DNA of 64,000 bases from Bacteroidota bacterium (GCA_023428755.1 JAEYWX010000009.1:113430-177429), one strand, 5' to 3'. Counted from the stretch's first letter, positions 27,787 through 36,854 are shown. The notes: generated by a model from the letters alone, not told the origin. Numbers and translations: made by a program.

Positions 27787-28968
27787 ATGTTAAAAGATCA
27801 GATCCAGGCACTCGCCAAACAATACAAAGAAGAGTTCATTGCAGTACGTCATCACTTACATGCAAATCCTGAACTCAGTTACAAAGAATTTGAAACGTCA
27901 AAATTTGTACAGGCAAAGCTCCGGGAGTACGGTATTCCGTTTACAGTAATGGCCGAAACAGGTGTAGTGGGTTTGATCGAAGGAAAGAATCCCTCAGCAA
28001 AAATTATTGCACTCCGTGCCGATATGGATGCATTGCCGATAAAGGAAGAAAATGATGTGCCGTATAAATCGAACGTAGATGGCGTAATGCATGCTTGCGG
28101 ACATGATGTGCATACCACCTGTTTGCTGGGCGCTGCGAAAATTCTCAACGAATTAAAAGCAGAGTGGGAAGGAACAGTGAAGCTCATCTTTCAACCCGGC
28201 GAAGAAAAAAATCCGGGTGGTGCAAGTATTATGATCAAAGAAGGGGTGCTGGAAAACCCCAAACCCCAATGCATTTTTGGATTACATGTGCATCCGGGTT
28301 TGCAGTTGGGCCAATTAAGCTTTCGTGGCGGAAAAGTAATGGCCAGTGCCGATGAGTTGTATCTAACGGTGAAGGGTAAGGGCGGTCACGCTGCTGCTCC
28401 GCATTTAGCAGTTGATCCTATTTTAATTGCATCGCATCTGGTAGTGAGTTTACAACAGATCATCAGCCGCAACCGTAATCCGCATAATCCTTCGGTATTA
28501 TCCATCACCGCATTCAATGCAGGTACAACCACCAACGTTATTCCTAACGAAGTAAAGATCATGGGCACCTTCCGTGCAATGGATGAAGCTTGGCGTTTTG
28601 AAGCGCATGAATTGATCCGCCGCAATGCCAAACTGTTGGTAGAAAGTATGGGTGGCGAACTCGATCTGCATATTGATATCGGTTATCCAACAGTGTACAA
28701 CAACGAAGCGCTCAACGAAAAAGCAAAAACAAAAGCTGCCGAATTGATGGGTGCAGCACATGTAGAAGAAACAGAGTTGCGTATGGGTGCAGAAGATTTT
28801 GGTTATTACTCGCAGGTGATACCCGGTTGCTTTTTCCGCTTAGGTGTCATGAACAAAGAAAAAGGTATCAGCAGCGGTGTACACACACCCACTTTTAATA
28901 TTGATGAAGATGCGATCGAAAATGGAATCGCAATGATGGCTTGGTTGGGGAGTACAGTAGAGCCGTAG
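27787..28968 (+). CDS. M20-family amidohydrolase/metallopeptidase
   Basis: The family hydrolyses N-acyl amino acids or related amides with a two-metal centre. The 393-residue protein shows LHANPELSYKEFETSKF, RADMDALPI, the metal-binding HACGHDVHTT and FQPGEEKNPGGASIMI. The lid/dimerisation domain (GKGGHAAAPHLAVDPI) and the C-terminal MGAEDFGYYSQVIPGCFFRLG are also present. This is the IAA-amino acid hydrolase/YxeP-type layout; the natural substrate is unknown. The start at 27787 matches the family start; an upstream ATG at 27769 overlaps the terminator. No signal peptide is seen. It converges with the next gene, leaving one base between the stops. Confidence 0.94.
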   Translation: MLKDQIQALAKQYKEEFIAVRHHLHANPELSYKEFETSKFVQAKLREYGIPFTVMAETGVVGLIEGKNPSAKIIALRADMDALPIKEENDVPYKSNVDGVMHACGHDVHTTCLLGAAKILNELKAEWEGTVKLIFQPGEEKNPGGASIMIKEGVLENPKPQCIFGLHVHPGLQLGQLSFRGGKVMASADELYLTVKGKGGHAAAPHLAVDPILIASHLVVSLQQIISRNRNPHNPSVLSITAFNAGTTTNVIPNEVKIMGTFRAMDEAWRFEAHELIRRNAKLLVESMGGELDLHIDIGYPTVYNNEALNEKAKTKAAELMGAAHVEETELRMGAEDFGYYSQVIPGCFFRLGVMNKEKGISSGVHTPTFNIDEDAIENGIAMMAWLGSTVEP

Positions 28969-28969
28969 T

Positions 28970-29509
28970 TTACTGTTTCAAATATTCCTTCGGTATCAAT
29001 AAATCTTTATTCTCTGTTTGCCAAAATACAGTCAGTATCCACCATCGTTTCCCATCGTTATACAATTGTATACTGTTGATGCCACGCATAAAAGGTTCGG
29101 CATCGGTTGCTGTTCTTCTTGCTTCGTACGTGCTGAAGCAATGTGCAATATGTCCATACACTTCCTGCTTGCGGTGAATTTCTTTTTCAAAAAATCCATT
29201 CTTTTCTAACGTTGGTCCGCTTTGCTTAATATAATCTTCAACAGTTAATACACGTTTCACCACTTCGCCCGATGGTCGAACTGCAGTAGCTACTAATTTC
29301 CCTTCGGGCAAAAACAAGCTACGCATGCGGTTCCAGTTTCTTGCTTCGCCTGCAGGTCCACTGATCACATTGTACAAGGCGGCAATGATTGCATCAATAC
29401 TTTCTACATCTTTTGTTGCAGCAAGAACGGTGTCAGCCTTTTGTTGTGCATTTAAGGAACAACTGATGAACAGCAACCCGGTAATAAGTATGAAAAAATT
29501 TCGCATCAT
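28970..29509 (-). CDS. NTF2-like (SnoaL-type) exported protein
   Basis: The protein of about 179 residues starts at one of two adjacent ATGs (29509 or 29506) and has a leader MRNFFILITGLLFISCSLNAQ. The Cys makes a weak lipobox; cleavage after LNA is the alternative. The body has the NTF2-like cone fold pattern (VESIDAIIAALYNVISGPAG, WNRMRSLFLPEGKL, ending GKRWWILTVFWQTE). Such domains can be enzymes or binding proteins; nothing shows which. A longer ORF starting at 29554 would precede the signal peptide and was rejected. Confidence 0.8.
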   Translation of the reverse strand: MMRNFFILITGLLFISCSLNAQQKADTVLAATKDVESIDAIIAALYNVISGPAGEARNWNRMRSLFLPEGKLVATAVRPSGEVVKRVLTVEDYIKQSGPTLEKNGFFEKEIHRKQEVYGHIAHCFSTYEARRTATDAEPFMRGINSIQLYNDGKRWWILTVFWQTENKDLLIPKEYLKQ

Positions 29510-29600
29510 TTTTTTTTGAAAGATAGGATGTATTGCCGGCTGACGTATTTTCATTCTTCAAAAATTACATTACATTTAATCAACATTAAAATACTGAACG

Positions 29601-31241
29601 ATGCCTATACGCATGACAGACGATCCGCAGGATCAACACGAGCAACGCAGTAATGATGGTGGCGGTGGTGGAAATTTCCCCATTGGTCCCGGTGGTGGTG
29701 GAAGAGGCGGCGGCGGTGGCGGTTTGCTCAACCTTCTTCCGTTGTTATTAAGTTTATTCGGCCGTGGTGGAGGTAAAGGCGGCGGAAAAGGAATTTTATT
29801 ATTACTTGCACTAGCTATCGGTGCTTATTTTTTATTGGGTCGTGGTGGCTGTAACCTCAGTGATATTGCCGGTTTAACAACCGGTGGTTTTTTAGATCCG
29901 CAACAATTTGAAAAAGCAGAGATCTATGAACCTTTGGCTAATGATGATATCCGTAATCCGTTGCCGGAAGCTGCCAATCTGCAACGCTTTTGTCCTACAC
30001 CACAAAACCAGGGATCGCAGGGAAGTTGTGTGGCATGGAGCAGTGCGTTTGCAGCACATACTATTTTAGAAGCAGCACGTACAGGCAAACAACCAAATGA
30101 AGTTGCATTTTCGCCATCGTTCATGTACAATCAAATTGGATTGGAAGGGTGCCAGGGGTCGTACATCATTCGTGCAATGGAATTTATGACCAAGCGGGGT
30201 GATGTACCCTACGATCAGTTTCCGTATACTGATCAGGATTGCGAACGTCAACCCGATAACAGTTTACAGCAACAGGCAGCACAATACCGCATGCGTGGTT
30301 TTAACCGTTTGAGTTTAGGCGACAGGAACGATGCTGTTGATCTTCGTGCCATCAAAGAAAATTTAGCGCAAGGTGCACCTGTAGTGATTGGGATGATGGT
30401 GGGACAAAGTTTTATGCAACCCATGATGGGACAAGACCTGTGGGTGCCTGCCAGCGGCGACAGAAGTATGATGGGCTTTGGTGGTCATGCCATGTGTGTA
30501 GTAGGGTATGATGATAAAAAATATGGCGGTTCTTTTTTGATCATGAACAGTTGGGGGCAGGAGTGGGGCACCAATGGTTTTGCCTGGGTACGTTATGGCG
30601 ATTTTCAAACTTATGTACGTGAAGCGTACGGCGTAAACCCTATGCATGCAGGCAATGAAAATGCACAACAGTTTGCATGCGAAGTGGGGTTGGTAAGTGT
30701 GCAGTACGATGGAAAGAAAACAGTGGCCGGCGATTATATCCGGTTGCGTTCCATTGGCGGTAACCGTTTTGAAACAACAGCACCTGTTCGTCCCGGTGAT
30801 AAATTTAAAATGGAGTTGAAGAACACAACCGAGTGTTATGTGTATGTGTTCGGTAAAGAAGTGGATGGTACCAGTTATACTTTGTTTCCATATCCACGTA
30901 CCGATGATCCGTCGAAAACAAAATATTCGCCCTTCTGTGGTATTACCGGTGTGCGTTTGTTTCCGAAAGATAAAAGTATGACGCCTGATAGCATTGGTAT
31001 GGGTGGCGGACGTGATGTAATTGCTGTGGTGGTAAGTAAAAAAGAATTGGATTGGTACCAGTTGAATCAACAGATCAGCAGCGATCCTTCTTCTGATTTT
31101 GGAAGCAGGCTCAACCGTGCACTTGGTTCTGCATTAATTCGGAATGTACGCTATTCATCAACTGCCAATGGCACAATGCGTTTTGATGTAACCGGCGATG
31201 CGAATAATGTAGTAGCTTGTATTGTGGAAATAACAAAGTAA
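29601..31241 (+). CDS. C1-family (papain-like) peptidase with glycine-rich membrane anchor
   Basis: The 546-residue protein has a Gly-rich N-terminus (about residues 18-60) and one membrane helix (GILLLLALAIGAYFLLG, about 64-80). A papain-fold domain follows: catalytic Cys143 in QNQGSQGSCVAWS, with the oxyanion Gln a few residues earlier, His296 in GFGGHAMCVVGYD and Asn316 in IMNSWG. The C-terminal part (about 355-546) has a DUF4384-like pattern (RPGDKFKMELKNTTECYVYV). There is no classic signal peptide; the anchor would place the protease outside the inner membrane with a short N-terminal tail inside. It stands alone, followed 30 bases later by a DUF4442 gene. Confidence 0.88.
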   Translation: MPIRMTDDPQDQHEQRSNDGGGGGNFPIGPGGGGRGGGGGGLLNLLPLLLSLFGRGGGKGGGKGILLLLALAIGAYFLLGRGGCNLSDIAGLTTGGFLDPQQFEKAEIYEPLANDDIRNPLPEAANLQRFCPTPQNQGSQGSCVAWSSAFAAHTILEAARTGKQPNEVAFSPSFMYNQIGLEGCQGSYIIRAMEFMTKRGDVPYDQFPYTDQDCERQPDNSLQQQAAQYRMRGFNRLSLGDRNDAVDLRAIKENLAQGAPVVIGMMVGQSFMQPMMGQDLWVPASGDRSMMGFGGHAMCVVGYDDKKYGGSFLIMNSWGQEWGTNGFAWVRYGDFQTYVREAYGVNPMHAGNENAQQFACEVGLVSVQYDGKKTVAGDYIRLRSIGGNRFETTAPVRPGDKFKMELKNTTECYVYVFGKEVDGTSYTLFPYPRTDDPSKTKYSPFCGITGVRLFPKDKSMTPDSIGMGGGRDVIAVVVSKKELDWYQLNQQISSDPSSDFGSRLNRALGSALIRNVRYSSTANGTMRFDVTGDANNVVACIVEITK

Positions 31242-31271
31242 GTTGCGATGCGTCACTGGTAAAATACGTTC

Positions 31272-31757
31272 ATGAAAGAATCTGCTGCTCAATTCATCAA
31301 TCAAATCACCCATCCGTTGAAAGGAAGATTGTTTCTCTTGCTGAAACTGCCTTCTGCTTTTTTCTGTGGCGTACGCATTCGATCCATTAACGGGGAACAA
31401 TGTGTAGTAACGGTGCCGTATAAGTGGTTTTCACAGAATCCTTTTCGTTCCACCTATTTTGCCTGTCTGGCAATGGCGGCAGAAATGACAACCGGCGTAT
31501 TGGGTTTGATGCAGATCAGCGGACGAAAGCCATCGGTATCGATGCTGGTAGTAAATATTGAAGGCAACTTTTTCAAGAAGGCAACCGATGTAACAAGTTT
31601 TTTGTGTGAAGATGGTAAGGAGTTTGAACGCCTGGTGGATGAAGCTATTGCGACAGGCGAAGCAAAAACCATTAAGGCAAAATCGGTTGGCCGCAACAAA
31701 GCCGGAGAGGTTGTTGCAGAGTTTTATATCACATGGTCATTCAAAGTAAAAAATTAA
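31272..31757 (+). CDS. DUF4442 hotdog-fold protein
   Basis: The 161-residue cytoplasmic protein matches DUF4442, a hotdog-fold family related to acyl-CoA thioesterases. Visible are FFCGVRIRSINGEQCVVTVP, NPFRSTYFACLAMAAEMTTG and a final strand EVVAEFYITWSFKVK. Catalysis and substrate are unproven. The 30-base gap from the peptidase gene allows cotranscription. Confidence 0.8.
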   Translation: MKESAAQFINQITHPLKGRLFLLLKLPSAFFCGVRIRSINGEQCVVTVPYKWFSQNPFRSTYFACLAMAAEMTTGVLGLMQISGRKPSVSMLVVNIEGNFFKKATDVTSFLCEDGKEFERLVDEAIATGEAKTIKAKSVGRNKAGEVVAEFYITWSFKVKN

Positions 31758-31826
31758 CAAACGAGGCTTTTGAAAGTGCAGAAGCATTTTCAAATTTTCA
31801 AATTGAGTCATTTTCAAATTGTCTTT

Positions 31827-33224
31827 ATGAAACTTTCATTTCACGGAGCTGCACGTTGTGTTACAGGCAGCAAACACATTCTTACAGTAAACGGTAAAAA
31901 ATTATTGCTCGATTGCGGATTGTTCCAAGGCATGGGAAAAGATACTGATGCCATGAACCGGCATTGGGGTTTTGATCCGGCCGAAATTGATTACATGATC
32001 CTGAGCCATTCACATATCGATCACAGCGGTTTAATACCAAAGCTGTGTAAGGACGGATACAAAGGCGATATTCATTGCACCGATGCCACTGCAACCTTAA
32101 CAGCGGTGTTGCTGGAAGACAGTGCTGAGATACAGGAAGATGAAGTGAAGTATGAAAACAAACGCCGTGCAGCAACCAATATGCCCTACCTGCTGCCGTT
32201 GTACACCATTGAAGATGCAAAAGCCTCGCTCAGCCGTTTTGTACAACATCAGTATGGGAACTGGTTCAAAGTGGCGGATGGAATTGAAGCGATGTTTACA
32301 GATGCCGGTCATATTATCGGTAGCGCCTGTGTTCATTTGAAGCTCACAGAAAACGGAAAAACCAAGCATGTTACTTTTTCGGGTGATGTTGGCCGTTATC
32401 GTGATGTAATTCTCAAATCGCCACAGGAGTTCCCACAAGCCGATGTGATCATCATGGAATCAACCTACGGAAACAGTTTGCATGATAATGCCATTTCAAC
32501 ACCTGATCAGTTATTAAAGTGGATTGAAAAAGCATGTTTACAAAAGAAGGGCAAGCTTATTGTTCCCGCTTTCAGTGTTGGGCGCACACAGGAATTGTTG
32601 TACGATCTCAATCAATTGGAACTGGAGCGTCGCTTACCTGATCTGGATTATTTTGTAGATAGTCCCTTGAGTATGGAAGCAACACATATCGTAAAAAGCT
32701 ATCCTGAATATTTTAATAAACGAATTCAAAAAGTATTACAGACTGATAATGATCCGTTTGGTTTTAAAGGGTTGAAGTTTATAAAAACAGTAGATGAGTC
32801 AAAACTCCTGAATTTCAGAAGCGGTCCTTATGTTGTGATCAGTGCAAGTGGTATGGGCGATGCAGGAAGGGTGAAACATCATATCAACAATGCAATTGAA
32901 AACAGCCGCAACACAATACTTTTTACCGGCTATTGCGAACCTCGTTCATTGGGAGGTAAGTTGTTAGATGGTCGGAAAGAAGTGAGAATATTTGGCGTAG
33001 AAAAAGAAGTACATGCAGAGATCGGTCAAATACGCAGCATGAGTGCACATGGTGATTATGAAGACATGAGCCAGTGGCTCGCCTGCCAGGATCCAAAACT
33101 GGTTGATAAATTATTTCTGGTACATGGAGAGTACGATGTACAGCATGCTTTTCAGCAACGGCTCATGCACAAAGGTTTTACAGATGTAATCATTCCTGAA
33201 ATGCATTTCGAGATCGGTATTTAA
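31827..33224 (+). CDS. MBL-fold beta-CASP exonuclease/RNase-like protein
   Basis: The 465-residue protein combines a metallo-beta-lactamase core and a beta-CASP insert, as in the CPSF73/YSH1-type RNA-processing nucleases. The HxHxDH metal motif is SHSHIDHSGLIP (about residues 59-70), followed by AGHIIGSA and FSGDVGRY. The beta-CASP part has PAFSVGRTQELLY, ISASGMGDAGRVKHH, FTGYCEPRSLGG and a final SAHGDYEDM. The start at 31827 fits the family (MKLSFHGAARCVTGSKH); the ORF opens 19 codons earlier in a repeat-like AT tract. Its RNA target in this phylum is not known. Confidence 0.92.
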   Translation: MKLSFHGAARCVTGSKHILTVNGKKLLLDCGLFQGMGKDTDAMNRHWGFDPAEIDYMILSHSHIDHSGLIPKLCKDGYKGDIHCTDATATLTAVLLEDSAEIQEDEVKYENKRRAATNMPYLLPLYTIEDAKASLSRFVQHQYGNWFKVADGIEAMFTDAGHIIGSACVHLKLTENGKTKHVTFSGDVGRYRDVILKSPQEFPQADVIIMESTYGNSLHDNAISTPDQLLKWIEKACLQKKGKLIVPAFSVGRTQELLYDLNQLELERRLPDLDYFVDSPLSMEATHIVKSYPEYFNKRIQKVLQTDNDPFGFKGLKFIKTVDESKLLNFRSGPYVVISASGMGDAGRVKHHINNAIENSRNTILFTGYCEPRSLGGKLLDGRKEVRIFGVEKEVHAEIGQIRSMSAHGDYEDMSQWLACQDPKLVDKLFLVHGEYDVQHAFQQRLMHKGFTDVIIPEMHFEIGI

Positions 33225-33732
33225 AAAATAGCCCCCGGTAAACCGGGGGCGCCCATCAGAAAAATCCAATCTGGATTTTGGGTAAACTTGTAAAAGGTTA
33301 GCAAGAGGCGGCAGGTTAGCAACTGTCATAGTTAAAGCAGAACCAGAAGCCATCATTATTCAAACAGGTGTGGGTGGTTAGCAACATTCACTTCTATGCA
33401 AAAAGGTTAGCCGTTTCATGTTGAACAATGTGGAAGTTGGGTAAACATGTTACAATGTTTGGGTAAAGGTGTAGGCGGTTAGCAACGTTCTTTGTCCGTA
33501 CCAAGAGACCAATGCATATTTTCATGAGCGAATTTGTTGTGTTGTTCTTACATAAACCGGTTGCAGGTTCGAAGCATTGTATTGGTTTGATAGCTTCCTG
33601 TTAATAGTTGTAAGAAGATTGCTTAGTTTATTTTTAATTGTTTTCATTTCATGCAGAGTTTGGGTAAACAAGTTGTGGTTTGATTAAAAGGTGTAGGTGG
33701 TTAGCAACACATAAGGTTAGCTTATCAAAAAA
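33225..33732. repeat. Convergent intergenic region with interspersed GGTTAGCAAC / TGGGTAAAC repeats
   Basis: No gene fits here. GGTTAGC occurs at 33296, 33314, 33376, 33405, 33477, 33699 and 33715, five of them as GGTTAGCAA. Three copies extend to AGGTGTRGGYGGTTAGCAAC (about 33366, 33467 and 33689). TGGGTAAA occurs at 33279, 33438, 33460 and 33661. Order and spacing vary, so this is not a simple tandem array. The hairpin at 33231-33250 lies at one edge. On the minus strand the whole region would be the 3' untranslated part of the T9SS gene. Confidence 0.75.
33231..33250. terminator. Strong GC hairpin, terminator for minus-strand transcripts
   Basis: GCCCCCGGT-AA-ACCGGGGGC is perfect. On the minus strand it is followed by TATTTTTTAAA, so it can stop transcripts coming from the T9SS gene. 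On the plus strand it lies 6 bases past the beta-CASP stop but lacks a T-run. Confidence 0.7.
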
Positions 33733-34983
33733 TTAATATTTAATAAATTTCGAAGTAGTAGAATTCGTTGTATTGCTCACTTTCAAAATATATGTTCCGC
33801 TGTTGAGTTGTTGAACCTGCAACTGTTGAACCTGGGCTGAATTTTTTGCTTGTAAACGCAGCATCAATAAGCCATTACTGTTAAATACTTCGTAAGTAAC
33901 AGTTTTATCTTGCCATTCCGTTGGGATCATTACCCGCACTTCGTTTGTAACCGGGTTGGGGAACGTACTGATCAGCACTTTTGTTTCTTCATTTGCTAAA
34001 CGTACCATTCTTATTTCGGAGTAGGTAAATTTGCCATCAACATCAACCATTTTTAAACGGTAATACACAATTTTTGCTGCAGTGTTTTGTAAGTTGTCTT
34101 TATACTTATAGCTGTTTTCTGTTGTTGATGTAGGTGTTTCAGTGAACAGAACGGCAGCTTCAGTAAATGTTTTTGCATCCGTACTTTTTTCGATTACAAA
34201 GTGACTGAAGTTGTAATGATTTGTTGTGGTCCAGCCCAATGTTGCATTTTTATCACGTAAAGTTGCCTGGAAACTCAGGAGATCAACTGGCAAAGTTGTG
34301 GCATTTGCAATTTGGAACTCCCGCATATACAAACTGAATTGTCTTGCAGATGAGCTAAGACCTGTGGACAATGTGCCAAATCGTACCTGGAATGAACTCA
34401 CATTAGTTCTTTGTACTTTAAACATCACCTCATAAGCAGTAGTGTCAATTCCATTATAATCAAATCCCAACAAATTTAACCCACGGAACTTGCCTGAAAG
34501 GAGGTTCATTGAAATTTGGGGATTGTTACTCATAAATGTTGCTGTACCACCGTTCATGTCAATCTCACACATTTCTTTTACGATGGCCGATCCATCGAGA
34601 TCAAGGTTTGTAGCGGTAACAGAGGCAAGAAAAACCGAAGTAGTTGTAGCCGAGCGAACAAACGAAATAGTAAACAACGCATAGGAAAGTCCCAAATTTC
34701 CCGGGCGCACTGTTGGTTGAAATGCATCATTGTAACCAACATTTGGCAGGTCAATATTTGTAACCGTAGCTCCATTAACCAAACTGTCAATGCGTACCAA
34801 GGCATCTACATCCGCAGCAACGTTCGAGAAACGGTACACAGAGCCAACCTGTAAATTGCTGCCCGAAATACGTGAAGGGTTTCTGAAAGCTAATTGGGAA
34901 AAAAGACTCTCAGCAGAAAAAAGAAAAATTGCTGAAAGGATAATAGCCCGGCTAAGGCTTTTTACTGTTGTAAGGTACGTCAT
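33733..34983 (-). CDS. Secreted protein with T9SS type A C-terminal sorting domain
   Basis: The 416-residue protein has a signal peptide (AIILSAIFLFSAESLFSQ), a cohesin/beta-sandwich-like middle, and a segment typical of T9SS cargo (LPVDLLSFQATLRDKNATLG; YYRLKMVDVDGKFTYSEIRM). The C-terminal sorting domain reads STFPNPVTNEVRVMI to GTYILKVSN. It should be exported by Sec, carried across the outer membrane by the type IX system and anchored or released. The cargo function is unknown. Its downstream side is the repeat region at 33225-33732. Two 13-bp direct repeats 22 bp apart lie about 150-185 bases upstream. Confidence 0.9.
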   Translation of the reverse strand: MTYLTTVKSLSRAIILSAIFLFSAESLFSQLAFRNPSRISGSNLQVGSVYRFSNVAADVDALVRIDSLVNGATVTNIDLPNVGYNDAFQPTVRPGNLGLSYALFTISFVRSATTTSVFLASVTATNLDLDGSAIVKEMCEIDMNGGTATFMSNNPQISMNLLSGKFRGLNLLGFDYNGIDTTAYEVMFKVQRTNVSSFQVRFGTLSTGLSSSARQFSLYMREFQIANATTLPVDLLSFQATLRDKNATLGWTTTNHYNFSHFVIEKSTDAKTFTEAAVLFTETPTSTTENSYKYKDNLQNTAAKIVYYRLKMVDVDGKFTYSEIRMVRLANEETKVLISTFPNPVTNEVRVMIPTEWQDKTVTYEVFNSNGLLMLRLQAKNSAQVQQLQVQQLNSGTYILKVSNTTNSTTSKFIKY

Positions 34984-35134
34984 ACTGTTCGTTTTAATAG
35001 GGACTGATACGGGTTCTTTTGGTACGGTTCTAGTGATTCTTACTAACTCGCTGTCGAAAAACTATAAAATGATCTAAGGGTATCTTCTTATCTGAGACAA
35101 AAGTGCACCGAGTTTTTAACATGTGCAATAGTAG

Positions 35135-35169
35135 AACTACGATTCCGAAATCGTTAAACTACGATACCG
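35135..35169. promoter_or_regulatory. Two 13-bp direct repeats with 22-bp period, candidate regulator site
   Basis: AACTACGATTCCG and AACTACGATACCG differ at one base and are spaced by two helical turns. LytTR-type response regulators bind paired direct repeats at about this period, but the sequence does not prove which regulator, if any, uses it. Confidence 0.4.
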
Positions 35170-35518
35170 TAAATTTATCAATTCAAATACATTGATAATC
35201 AGAGAGTAGTAATGCGGAGATTCGTGAATTTTTTTTTATAATAGTTTGAAAAAAACTAAAAAATGAATTGCGAAAGGGTTAAACTAAGCCATTTTCTTGC
35301 AAATTCCACCACGTATAAAAGCAATCGATCAGGTATTTACGCTATTGATTTTACAGTAAAATTGGTAGTATTTTCTATCATGGGCGATAATGGTAATTTG
35401 TGCTAAGCAAATCGTTTTGTTGGCGAAGGCGGTTGGTATTTGAATCGATCAATTAGTGGTAAATGTTTGGGGCGGAATGAAGACTTTCGCAATAATGAGA
35501 GAGTAGAGAATAAAAAAA

Positions 35519-35538
35519 ACCCTGCAAATTACAGGGCT
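35519..35538 (-). terminator. Terminator of tRNA-Glu
   Basis: On the minus strand, a CCCTG/CAGGG stem with a 7-base loop followed by a run of eight T, directly downstream of the tRNA. Confidence 0.75.
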
Positions 35539-35541
35539 TTG

Positions 35542-35613
35542 TACCACGTACGGGATTCGAACCCGTGATTCCTCCGTGAAAGGGAGGCGTCTTAACCCCT
35601 TGACCAACGCGGC
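35542..35613 (-). tRNA. tRNA-Glu(TTC)
   Basis: The minus strand folds as a full cloverleaf of 72 bases. The acceptor pairs GCCGCGT with ACGTGGT, and the D arm contains AGGGGTTAA. The anticodon stem is CCTCC/GGAGG with loop CTTTCAC (anticodon TTC), and the T arm is ACGGG-TTCGAAT-CCCGT. No CCA is encoded. Confidence 0.95.
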
Positions 35614-35798
35614 GTTGTTTTTTGGGAGTGCAAAGATAGGATTGGGCATGTTACCTCCCAAACAATTTTCAAGATTTTATTCCGATACTTTATAAACACC
35701 CGAAATAGATGCTTCACCATTCCTGTATGGAAACGTTTGTGTGAACATGTTTCTCTGATTCAAGGCAAAAACTAACGGCGTTTAATCAGTAAACTCTT

Positions 35799-35806
35799 TA
35801 CCTTCG
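35799..35806 (+). promoter_or_regulatory. Relaxed -7 box (TACCTTCG) of the gap gene
   Basis: TACCTTCG differs from TAnnTTTG by one base and lies 35 bases before the start. The pgk gene has TAACTTCG in the same position (37704-37711), so the two glycolytic genes share a TTCG variant. Confidence 0.4.
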
Positions 35807-35841
35807 CAGCGCATTTTTATAACTACTAAATTTAATTTCTC

Positions 35842-36852
35842 ATGAGCACAGTTAAAGTTGCGATTAATGGATTTGGACGTATTGGAAGGCTGGTGTACCG
35901 CCAGATCTATAAAATGGAAGGCATTGATGTAGTGGCGATCAACGATCTTACTTCTCCCAAGGTATTAGGACATTTATTAAAATATGATACTGCACAAGGC
36001 CGCTTTGATGCAGAAGTAAAAAGCACTGATAACTCTATTATCGTAAATGGCGATGAGATTAAAATCTATGCACAAAAAGATCCGGCACAAATTCCATGGG
36101 GTTCACACCAAGTAGATGTGGTGCTGGAGTGTACCGGTTTCTTTGCAGATAAAGCAAAAGCAGAAGGACATATTGCTGCCGGTGCAAAAAAAGTAGTAAT
36201 CAGCGCACCTGCTACAGGCGATCTCAAAACAATTGTATTTAATGTAAACCATAATATTCTCGACGGAAGTGAAACAGTGATCAGCTGTGCAAGCTGTACA
36301 ACCAACTGTCTGGCTCCAATGGCACAGGTACTGGAAGAAAAGTTTGGACTGGTGAATGGGTTAATGACAACTGTACATGCGTACACCAACGACCAGAATA
36401 CACAGGATGCACCACATCCAAAAGGTGATCTTCGTCGTGCACGTGCAGCCGCACAAAACATTGTACCAAACAGCACTGGTGCTGCCAAAGCAATTGGCCT
36501 GGTATTACCAAGCTTAAAAGGTAAACTGGATGGAAGTGCACAGCGTGTTCCAACTTTAACCGGTTCATTAACTGAAGTAACTGCGTTGCTGAGCAAGAAA
36601 GTAACAGTAGAAGAAGTAAATGCAGCGATGAAAGCGGCATCCAACGAAAGTTTTGGTTATACTGAAGATGAAATTGTAAGCAGCGATATTATTGGTATCA
36701 GCTACGGTTCTTTGTTTGATGCAACACAAACAAGAGTGCAAAATGTAGGCGATACACAATTGGTACGTGTAGTAAGCTGGTACGATAACGAAATGAGTTA
36801 TGTAAGCCAGTTGGTGCGCACACTTCACTATTTTGCAAAACTGATCAAGTAA
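35842..36852 (+). CDS. gap: Glyceraldehyde-3-phosphate dehydrogenase, type I
   Basis: The glycolytic enzyme oxidises glyceraldehyde-3-phosphate to 1,3-bisphosphoglycerate with NAD. The 336-residue protein has the NAD-binding INGFGRIGRLVYR, the active-site Cys152 in SCASCTTNCLAPM and the His-containing MTTVHAYTNDQ. PHPKGDLRRARAAAQNIVP and WYDNEMSYV are also present. A lipoprotein gene begins 2 bases after the stop and pgk follows, so the three form a glycolytic block. Confidence 0.98.
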   Translation: MSTVKVAINGFGRIGRLVYRQIYKMEGIDVVAINDLTSPKVLGHLLKYDTAQGRFDAEVKSTDNSIIVNGDEIKIYAQKDPAQIPWGSHQVDVVLECTGFFADKAKAEGHIAAGAKKVVISAPATGDLKTIVFNVNHNILDGSETVISCASCTTNCLAPMAQVLEEKFGLVNGLMTTVHAYTNDQNTQDAPHPKGDLRRARAAAQNIVPNSTGAAKAIGLVLPSLKGKLDGSAQRVPTLTGSLTEVTALLSKKVTVEEVNAAMKAASNESFGYTEDEIVSSDIIGISYGSLFDATQTRVQNVGDTQLVRVVSWYDNEMSYVSQLVRTLHYFAKLIK

Positions 36853-36854
36853 GT

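Larger units (their letters stand above)
34984..35541. other. AT-rich intergenic region upstream of the T9SS gene
   Basis: 558 bases with no convincing gene. It holds the direct repeats AACTACGATTCCG (35135-35147) and AACTACGATACCG (35157-35169), and the terminator of tRNA-Glu at 35519-35538. The rest is AT-rich with short runs and no recognised element. Confidence 0.6.

Noticed and set aside
30363..31070. 235-codon antisense ORF under the C1 peptidase
   Set aside because: The plus strand has an intact catalytic triad; the antisense frame has no motif.
33225..33732. Repeat-rich spacer considered as a CRISPR array
   Set aside because: Motifs are 7-20 bases with irregular spacing and order, and no cas genes are nearby.
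35449..35661. 70-codon ORF spanning tRNA-Glu
   Set aside because: It reads through a tRNA gene and its terminator.
36066..36644. 192-codon antisense ORF under gap
   Set aside because: Shadow of strongly biased gap codons; no protein similarity.
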